Positions 58,593 through 64,000 of a stretch of 64,000 bases of DNA are shown piece by piece (the stretch's first letter is position 1; every line of letters begins with the position of its first letter). The position numbers and the translations under genes were made by a program. The DNA lies in contig NZ_JARVSM010000004.1 of the NCBI RefSeq assembly GCF_030209175.1, positions 124,001-188,000 on the forward strand. Direction: 5' to 3'. The notes under the pieces are model-generated. The model saw only the letters and a program-made list of their open reading frames with translations. It searched no databases and had not been told where the DNA came from. Source of the stretch: Pseudomonas sp. efr-133-TYG-5. GTDB taxonomy: Bacteria; Pseudomonadota; Gammaproteobacteria; Pseudomonadales; Pseudomonadaceae.

Positions 58593-59798
58593 ATGTCTAC
58601 CCCGTTGCCCGTCACCGTGCTTTCAGGCTTTCTCGGCGCCGGAAAAAGTACACTTTTGAATTACGTACTACGTAACAGAGACCGTTTGCGGGTGGCGGTC
58701 ATCGTTAACGATATGAGCGAGATCAACATCGATGGCAGCGAAGTCCAGCGAGATGTCAGCCTGAACCGCGCCGAAGAAAAACTCATCGAGATGAGCAATG
58801 GTTGTATCTGCTGTACGTTACGCGAGGACCTGCTGGAAGAGGTCAGCCGGCTCGCCCGCGATGGCCGCTTCGATTATCTGCTGATCGAGTCCACCGGCAT
58901 CTCCGAGCCGTTGCCGGTGGCCGAGACGTTCACCTTCCGTGATGAGCACGGGCAAAGCCTGGCCTACATCGCGCGTCTGGACACCATGGTCACTGTAGTC
59001 GATGGCCTGAACTTCCTCGCCGATTACCAGGCGGCGCAAAGCCTGGCATCCCGCGGCGAAACCCTGGGCGAGGACGACGAACGTTCGATCACTGATCTGC
59101 TGATCGAGCAGATCGAGTTCGCCGACGTCCTGCTGATCAGCAAGATCGACCTGATCAGCCAGCACCAGCGCCAAGAGCTGACGGCGATCCTCCAGCGCCT
59201 CAACGCCCAGGCCGAGATCATCCCGATGGTCATGGGCGAAGTACCGTTGGAGAAAATTCTCGACACCGGCCGTTTCGATTTCGACAGAGCTGCGCAGGCC
59301 CCGGGCTGGTTGCAGGAGCTGCGCGGCGAGCATGTGCCGGAAACCAGCGAATACGGCATCGCCTCCGGCGCTTATCGCGCGCGTCGGCCGTTTCATCCGC
59401 AGCGCTTCTTCGATTTCATTGATCGGCCCTGGTTGAACGGTCGACTGCTGCGCTCGAAAGGCTTTTTCTGGCTTGCCAGCAAACCTGCCGACGCTGGCAG
59501 TTGGTCGCAGGCGGGCGGGCTGATGCGCTACGGCTTTGCCGGGCGCTGGTGGCGTTACGTGCCGAAAGACCAGTGGCCGCAGGACGAAGAAAACACCGCG
59601 GCAATCATGCACAACTGGACGGCCAGCGTCGGCGACTGCCGGCAGGAGCTCGTGTTCATCGGCCAGGACATCGATTTCGCCCGGCTCACCGCCGAGCTTG
59701 ATGCCTGCCTGCTGACCGACGCGGAAATGGCCATCGGTATCGAGGGCTGGCGCTTGCTGGCCGATCCTTTTGGCGCCTGGCAGGAGGAGGCCGCCTGA
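58593..59798 (+). CDS. COG0523 G3E GTPase, ZigA-type zinc metallochaperone candidate
   Basis: Cytoplasmic GTPase of 401 residues. The P-loop GFLGAGKS is near 11-18, the metal-binding CxCC motif is in SNGCICCTL near 69-77, ESTGISEPLPVAE is near 105 and the specificity segment SKID is near 190. The C-terminal CobW domain contains HPQRFFDFI and WRLLADPFG. Members under Zur control (ZigA, YciC, ZagA) are thought to deliver zinc or remodel metal use in starvation. The ATG at 58593 has GAGG upstream; the Zur box at 58454 fits. It overlaps the DUF1826 gene by one base. Confidence 0.92.
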   Translation: MSTPLPVTVLSGFLGAGKSTLLNYVLRNRDRLRVAVIVNDMSEINIDGSEVQRDVSLNRAEEKLIEMSNGCICCTLREDLLEEVSRLARDGRFDYLLIESTGISEPLPVAETFTFRDEHGQSLAYIARLDTMVTVVDGLNFLADYQAAQSLASRGETLGEDDERSITDLLIEQIEFADVLLISKIDLISQHQRQELTAILQRLNAQAEIIPMVMGEVPLEKILDTGRFDFDRAAQAPGWLQELRGEHVPETSEYGIASGAYRARRPFHPQRFFDFIDRPWLNGRLLRSKGFFWLASKPADAGSWSQAGGLMRYGFAGRWWRYVPKDQWPQDEENTAAIMHNWTASVGDCRQELVFIGQDIDFARLTAELDACLLTDAEMAIGIEGWRLLADPFGAWQEEAA

Positions 59799-60448
59799 TG
59801 CTCGCGCCGCAACGCCTGCAACCGGTCACGCGTGAGCAGTGCCTGGGTCAGACCCCGCAAGTGCTGGCGCGGATTGTCGAGGATCACGTCAACCTGGCGG
59901 TCTGGCAGCGGCAAATGCCGCTGCACATTGCCGACTTCGCGGCGTTGCTGCTGTCGTTGCACGAACCCTGCGCCGAGGCGTTGTGCCTGGAGTTGCCCGA
60001 CGAGGACGCCACGCCAGATCTCACTGGCCTGGCCAGTGGCTTTCGTGACCTGCAAGGCTACGAGGGTTTTATCGCCGACCTGCAATGGCTGGTCAGTGCC
60101 TTCGCCTGCCTGCTCGGCGCCCGCCGCATCGGCCTGCGTTTGCGCGTACTGGACAAGGCGATGTGCCCGCGCTTTCACGTCGACCACGTACCCGTGCGGC
60201 TTATCACCACCTACGCCGGTGTCGGCAGCGAATGGCTGCCGGAAGGGGCCATGGATCGCCGGCAATTGGCGAATCCGCTGGCTGAGCCGCAGGAAACAGC
60301 CTTCGTTCAGTCATTGCGCAGCGGTGACGTGGCGCTGCTCAAAGGTGAGAAATGGCGCGGCAACGAAGGCTTCGGCCTGATACACCGATCGCCACAGCTC
60401 AAGCCGGGCGAGCGACGTCTGATACTCACACTCGACTGGCTCGCCTAG
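59798..60448 (+). CDS. DUF1826 protein
   Basis: Protein of 216 residues without signal peptide, starting at ATG 59798 that overlaps the GTPase stop (TGATG). The characteristic segment is DKAMCPRFHVDHVPVRLIT near 125-143, with Cys and His residues that could bind metal, and LLKGEKWRGNEGFGLIHRSP near the end. DUF1826 genes repeatedly accompany Zur-regulated COG0523 genes; the biochemical role is not established. It is coexpressed with the upstream GTPase. Confidence 0.88.
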   Translation: MLAPQRLQPVTREQCLGQTPQVLARIVEDHVNLAVWQRQMPLHIADFAALLLSLHEPCAEALCLELPDEDATPDLTGLASGFRDLQGYEGFIADLQWLVSAFACLLGARRIGLRLRVLDKAMCPRFHVDHVPVRLITTYAGVGSEWLPEGAMDRRQLANPLAEPQETAFVQSLRSGDVALLKGEKWRGNEGFGLIHRSPQLKPGERRLILTLDWLA

Positions 60449-60452
60449 CCCC

Positions 60453-60815
60453 TCAAGGCTTGAGCCACTTGCCCTGGCTCTGGCCTTCGCAGTACGGCTG
60501 CAAATACGCTGCATCGCTGGCGACGCCGTAATAGTGGATATCCTGGCGATAGGGCATATTGGCGACTTGTGCGTTGCTGCACACCCCGAAGGCGCCGCCG
60601 GGGCACTGGTCGACGTACTGCACGGCGACTGTCTGCCCGGCCAGCTGCGGCTGGCAGAAGCCGTCGCTGAACAGTTTTTCCGGGATGTTGCGGTTCTGCT
60701 GGCAGACTTTCACGTCCAGCCGTTCGGCCTGGCTGTGCACCACGCAGGCCTGCGCCAGCGCCTGGCCGCATACCAGCAGCAACAGCAACGCACCTCCCAT
60801 CCACCGCATCTTCAA
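60453..60815 (-). CDS. Small exported cysteine-rich protein, unknown function
   Basis: Protein of 120 residues with a signal peptide (about 1-22, ending ALAQA) and six mature Cys (in ACVVHS, KVCQQN, GFCQPQ, DQCPGG, GVCSNA and PYCEGQ), so it is likely disulfide-bonded in the periplasm. I do not recognise the family. It is convergent with DUF1826 (5-bp gap) and divergent from the second COG0523 gene, only 17 bp away. No Zur box was seen in this gap. The starts at codon 1 and codon 3 are both possible. Confidence 0.7.
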   Translation of the reverse strand: MKMRWMGGALLLLLVCGQALAQACVVHSQAERLDVKVCQQNRNIPEKLFSDGFCQPQLAGQTVAVQYVDQCPGGAFGVCSNAQVANMPYRQDIHYYGVASDAAYLQPYCEGQSQGKWLKP

Positions 60816-60832
60816 CCTCCAGAAAACCCGTC

Positions 60833-61798
60833 ATGTTGCACAACATTCCGACCCACGTCATCGCCGGCCCCTTGGGCGCCGGCAAGACCAGCCTGATCCG
60901 TCAGCTCATGGCCCAGCGGCCGGCAAACGAGCGCTGGGCGGTGCTGATCAACGAGTTCGGCCAGATCGGTCTCGACGCCGCGCTGCTGACCCGCGACGCC
61001 GATGGTATCGCACTGGGGGAGGTGGCCGGGGGCTGCCTGTGTTGCGTCAACGGCGCGCCGTTTCAGATCGGCCTCGGCCGTCTGTTGCGCAAGGCGCGGC
61101 CGGATCGGCTGTTTATCGAGCCGTCCGGGCTCGGCCATCCGGCGCAGTTGCTTCGCCAGCTGAGCGAGGCACCCTGGCAAGGGGTGCTGGCGCTGCAGCC
61201 GTGTGTGCTGGTGCTGGACGCGCAGGCGCTCGCGGCGGGCAAAGCCTTGCCACCCGCGCAACACGAAGCATTGGCCAGCGCCGGTTTGCTGTTGTTGAAC
61301 AAAGCCGAAGGCATCGATGACATCAGCCGCCGCCACATCGCCGCGCAACTGCCGCCGGTCAGGCTGATCTGGACCCGGCAGTCGCAATTGGCGTTGAGTG
61401 AATTGCCGGGTGGGGCAACGCGGGCGGTGGCCGCTGTGGATAACCGGGTGCTGCCCGGTGGGTCGGCGCCTTTAGCGGCGGTGTGGAGCGACCCGGCGCT
61501 GCCGATTTGCCTGAGTCAGGCGCAGGAGGGGGGCTGGAGCATCGGCTGGCGCTGGCACCCGAGTCAGGTGTTCGACCCTGCGCGCATCTCCGACTGGCTG
61601 CGCAGCCTGACCTGGCGGCGGGCGAAGCTGGTGCTGCACGGCGCCGAGGGCTGGATGTCAGCCAATGCTGTGGATAACGCCGAATTGGCCTGGCAGCCCA
61701 GCGAATGGCGCAAGGATTCGCGGATCGAGCTGATTTTCAGTCAGGCCGAGGATGTCGATGCGCTGCAGCAGGCGTTGGCCAGCTGTCGACTGGTGTGA
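60833..61798 (+). CDS. COG0523 G3E GTPase, second paralogue (CobW-like)
   Basis: GTPase of 321 residues. The P-loop is GPLGAGKTS at 12-20, the CxCC motif is in GGCLCCVNGA near 66, EPSGLGHP is near 95, and LNKAEG replaces the usual NKxD near 160. It is shorter than the first paralogue and lacks its long C-terminal part. In P. aeruginosa a similar gene lies in the same zinc-responsive neighbourhood. The start lies 17 bp from a divergent small gene and I found no Zur box there, so its regulation is unclear. Two exact DnaA-box 9-mers occur in it (61435-61443 and 61669-61677). Confidence 0.88.
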   Translation: MLHNIPTHVIAGPLGAGKTSLIRQLMAQRPANERWAVLINEFGQIGLDAALLTRDADGIALGEVAGGCLCCVNGAPFQIGLGRLLRKARPDRLFIEPSGLGHPAQLLRQLSEAPWQGVLALQPCVLVLDAQALAAGKALPPAQHEALASAGLLLLNKAEGIDDISRRHIAAQLPPVRLIWTRQSQLALSELPGGATRAVAAVDNRVLPGGSAPLAAVWSDPALPICLSQAQEGGWSIGWRWHPSQVFDPARISDWLRSLTWRRAKLVLHGAEGWMSANAVDNAELAWQPSEWRKDSRIELIFSQAEDVDALQQALASCRLV

Positions 61799-61799
61799 A

Positions 61800-62213
61800 T
61801 CAGGGCTTCCACTTGGTGTGTTCCTGGCGCCACTGGCTCAGCTCGATCACTTCTGCCCGTGGCCGGGTCACTTCCACCACCGGTGGCGTGTCGTCGAACG
61901 GCGCCGGGTAAGGTGCCAGTTCGATCTGCGCGCTGTGCGCACCGAACTGGGTGATGGTGCCGTTGTGGCGGGTTTCGCCCGTCACGGTGAACTCGAAGTT
62001 GTAGATCCGCGCCAGGCGCCGGCGGCCGCTGGCGTCCTTGATGAAAGCGATCTTCTTCAGCGCCACGTTGCCGTCGAGCAATTCGACACCAACGTTGCTG
62101 CAATGCTGCTTGACCCGTTCCAGCGCCCGCTCGCGCAGGCCGTGGTTGTGCCATAGCCACGCGCCGGCAGCGGCGAACAGCATCAGCACGAAGATATTTT
62201 CGAGGGTCAGCAT
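61800..62213 (-). CDS. DUF3301 membrane-anchored protein
   Basis: Protein of 137 residues with one N-terminal membrane helix ([21 protein letters not shown]) and a soluble domain containing [19 protein letters not shown], typical of DUF3301. The function is unknown. The ATG at 62213 directly follows an in-frame TTG (62216). It is convergent with the COG0523 gene (1-bp gap). Confidence 0.85.
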   Translation of the reverse strand: MLTLENIFVLMLFAAAGAWLWHNHGLRERALERVKQHCSNVGVELLDGNVALKKIAFIKDASGRRRLARIYNFEFTVTGETRHNGTITQFGAHSAQIELAPYPAPFDDTPPVVEVTRPRAEVIELSQWRQEHTKWKP

Positions 62214-62330
62214 CAACGAGTAACTCCAAAAGATGGCATCAGCTTAACTGCGTCGCCGGTCTGTCGTACAGGCTGCGTTTCGTCGCATACTGCGCGGCTC
62301 GAATTTCAATCGTTTTACGGAAAAACCCGA

Positions 62331-63203
62331 ATGAAACGTACGCCACATCTGCTCGCCATCCAGTCCCACGTGGTTTTCGGCCACGCCGGCAACAGCGCTG
62401 CGGTTTTTCCGATGCAGCGGGTCGGGGTGAATGTCTGGCCGCTGAACACGGTGCAGTTCTCCAACCATACTCAGTACGGCCAGTGGGCCGGGGAAGTGCT
62501 GGCGCCGCAGCAGATCCCGGCGCTGGTCGAAGGCATCGCCGCGATCGGCGAGCTGGGCAATTGCGACGCGGTGCTGTCCGGCTATCTGGGCAGCGCGGCG
62601 CAGGGCCGGGCGATTCTCGGGGGCGTGGCGCGCATCAAATCGGTCAATCCCAAGGCGCTGTATCTGTGCGACCCGGTGATGGGCCATCCGGAAAAAGGCT
62701 GCAGCGTACCGGCGGAGGTCAGCGACTTCCTGCTCGAGGAAGCGGCGGCGGTGGCGGACTTCATGTGTCCGAACCAGCTGGAGCTGGACAGTTTCTCCGG
62801 GCGCAAGCCGCAGTCGCTGTTCGATTGCCTGGCCATGGCACGGGCGCTGCTGGCACGCGGGCCGAAAGCGGTGCTGGTCAAGCATCTGGACTACCCGGGC
62901 AAGCCGGCCGATGGTTTTGAAATGTTGCTGGTGACCGCCGAGGGCAGCTGGCATCTGCGCCGGCCGTTGCTGGCGTTTCCCCGGCAGCCGGTGGGCGTGG
63001 GCGACCTGACGTCCGGCCTGTTCCTGGCGCGGGTGTTGCTGGGCGACAGCCTGGTAGCGGCGTTCGAATTCACGGCGGCCGCGGTGCACGAGGTGCTGCT
63101 GGAAACCCAGGCGTGCGCCAGTTACGAGTTGCAACTGGTGCGGGCGCAGGACCGGATTGCGCATCCACGGGTGAAGTTCGAGGCCACCGCGATCAGTCTG
63201 TAA
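62331..63203 (+). CDS. pdxY: Pyridoxal kinase PdxY
   Basis: Ribokinase-like enzyme of 290 residues phosphorylating pyridoxal in the vitamin B6 salvage pathway. The N-terminal [20 protein letters not shown] near 9-28, SNHTQYGQW near 45, [11 protein letters not shown] near 150 and the anion-hole Asp segment [12 protein letters not shown] near 222 are typical. The length fits PdxY rather than PdxK. The gap upstream is about 117 bp and holds no other gene. Confidence 0.95.
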   Translation: MKRTPHLLAIQSHVVFGHAGNSAAVFPMQRVGVNVWPLNTVQFSNHTQYGQWAGEVLAPQQIPALVEGIAAIGELGNCDAVLSGYLGSAAQGRAILGGVARIKSVNPKALYLCDPVMGHPEKGCSVPAEVSDFLLEEAAAVADFMCPNQLELDSFSGRKPQSLFDCLAMARALLARGPKAVLVKHLDYPGKPADGFEMLLVTAEGSWHLRRPLLAFPRQPVGVGDLTSGLFLARVLLGDSLVAAFEFTAAAVHEVLLETQACASYELQLVRAQDRIAHPRVKFEATAISL

Positions 63204-63218
63204 GACTGCGTTGCCCTC

Positions 63219-63292
63219 ATTCGCGAGCAGGCTCGCTGCTACAGGTTCAGCGTCAACCCTGTGGCAGCGAGTCTGTTCACGAAAGCGATCGG
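63219..63292. repeat. Pair of inverted REP elements
   Basis: GCGAGCAGGCTCGC (63223-63236) followed by TGCTACAGG is the standard Pseudomonas REP hairpin with its conserved tail. About 25 bp on, CCTGTGGCAGCGAGTCTGTTC is a degenerate copy in inverted orientation. The pair lies in the gap between convergent pdxY and the thioesterase gene. Confidence 0.75.
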
Positions 63293-63308
63293 CAGATCGC
63301 TATCGATC

Positions 63309-63791
63309 TCAGGCGTCGCCCTTGATTTCCTGATAACGCTTTTCCAGTTCCTGGCGAATCTGCCGGCGCTGTTGGGCCTGCATGTAGCGGCGCTTGTCTT
63401 CGCTGTTCTGCGGCTGCAGCGGTGGCACCGGCGCCGGTTTACGCTGGTCATCCACGGCGACCATGGTGAAGAAGCAGCTGTTGGTGTGGCGCACCGAGCG
63501 TTCGCGGATGTTCTCGGTCACCACTTTGATGCCGACTTCCATCGAGGTGTTGCCGGTGTAGTTGACCGAGGCCAGAAAGGTCACCAGTTCGCCGACATGG
63601 ATCGGCTCGCGGAAAATCACCTGATCGACCGACAGGGTCACCACGTAGCGGCCGGCATAGCGGCTGGCGCAGGCATAAGCCACTTCGTCGAGGTATTTGA
63701 GCAGGGTGCCGCCGTGGACATTGCCAGAGAAGTTGGCCATGTCGGGGGTCATCAGTACCGTCATCGACAGCTGGGCGTTTCCGGGTTCCAT
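63309..63791 (-). CDS. Acyl-CoA thioesterase, hotdog fold (YciA/ACOT type)
   Basis: Cytosolic thioesterase of 160 residues. The hotdog helix motif NVHGGTLLKYLDEVAY near 23-38 includes the catalytic Asp or Glu region, followed by VVTLSVDQVIFREPIHVGE near 50. The C-terminal 40 residues are charged and Gln-rich (about 120-160), as in some pseudomonad homologues. I chose the ATG at 63791 (MEPGNAQLSM); another ATG lies six codons upstream. The final 200 bp of the window hold no recognisable gene. Confidence 0.9.
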   Translation of the reverse strand: MEPGNAQLSMTVLMTPDMANFSGNVHGGTLLKYLDEVAYACASRYAGRYVVTLSVDQVIFREPIHVGELVTFLASVNYTGNTSMEVGIKVVTENIRERSVRHTNSCFFTMVAVDDQRKPAPVPPLQPQNSEDKRRYMQAQQRRQIRQELEKRYQEIKGDA

Positions 63792-64000
63792 AACGTTCTC
63801 ACGGGTCAAGGCAGGGTTGCTGGAAGAAGCACCTCTGTGGGCGCCTGGTCGCTTTTCAAAACCACCGTTATCGGGACGCCAGACGACCGGCCGCCGTCAC
63901 GCCCGGATCGATCTGTTTCCATATATTGCACCGCCTTTCAGGCGGAAGTCGCGGTGTTACCCTGCGAAAGCCCGGCCCGAGGGCGATTCCTACACCAGAA

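Overview
The window looks like the origin-proximal left arm of a Pseudomonas chromosome, most likely from the P. fluorescens group. The basis is the gid-par-atp-glm gene order (mnmG, rsmG, parA, parB, the nine-gene ATP synthase operon, glmU, glmR, glmS), protein sequences and lengths that match what I know of fluorescent pseudomonads, uniformly high GC, and strong enrichment of the DnaA box TTATCCACA. No database search was possible, so names rest on recognised motifs, lengths and gene order.

Layout. 1-2.7 kb (minus strand): a Fur-box-preceded ECF sigma factor, its FecR-type anti-sigma and a TonB-dependent receptor cut by the window edge. 2.7-3.3 kb: a gene-free, partly AT-rich stretch with several DnaA boxes, resembling an origin. 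3.3-7.5 kb: mnmG-rsmG-parA-parB. 7.6-14.8 kb: atpIBEFHAGDC with a good sigma70 promoter and a terminator. 14.9-19.1 kb: glmU, glmR, glmS (UDP-GlcNAc precursor supply). 19.1-22.9 kb: a LysR regulator, a glutathione transferase-like protein and a three-domain iron-sulfur flavoprotein. 22.9-31.9 kb (minus): the complete common-antigen (D-rhamnan, A-band) LPS operon rmd-gmd-wbpW-wzm-wzt-wbpX-wbpY-wbpZ. Divergent from it at 32.3-36.9 kb are two paralogous glycosyltransferases followed by two paralogous methyltransferases, probably chain-modifying or capping enzymes. 37-40.3 kb: a lipoprotein and a large exported protein of unknown role. 40.3-43 kb: a LysE-type exporter, an Lrp-type regulator and dihydrolipoyl dehydrogenase.

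43.2-49.2 kb holds the least familiar system: four overlapping genes encoding three SPFH (HflK/HflC-like) membrane proteins and a P1B-type metal ATPase. A Zur-box-like palindrome precedes it, and one SPFH protein has a 33-residue head with 16 histidines. A cyclopropane synthase-like enzyme, a cardiolipin synthase and a DUF3617 protein follow.

52.8-61.8 kb is a zinc-starvation island. A translationally coupled minus-strand operon folE2-znuC-znuB-znuA-gamma carbonic anhydrase diverges from an amiC-type amidase across one Zur box. A second, near-perfect Zur box lies between a small exported protein and a COG0523 GTPase-DUF1826 pair; another small exported protein and a second COG0523 GTPase follow. 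A DUF3301 protein, pdxY, a REP pair and an acyl-CoA thioesterase end the window.

Three parS-like sites (46.2, 56.3 and 57.2 kb) lie inside genes 40-50 kb from parAB. I saw no tRNA, rRNA, CRISPR array, insertion sequence or prophage.
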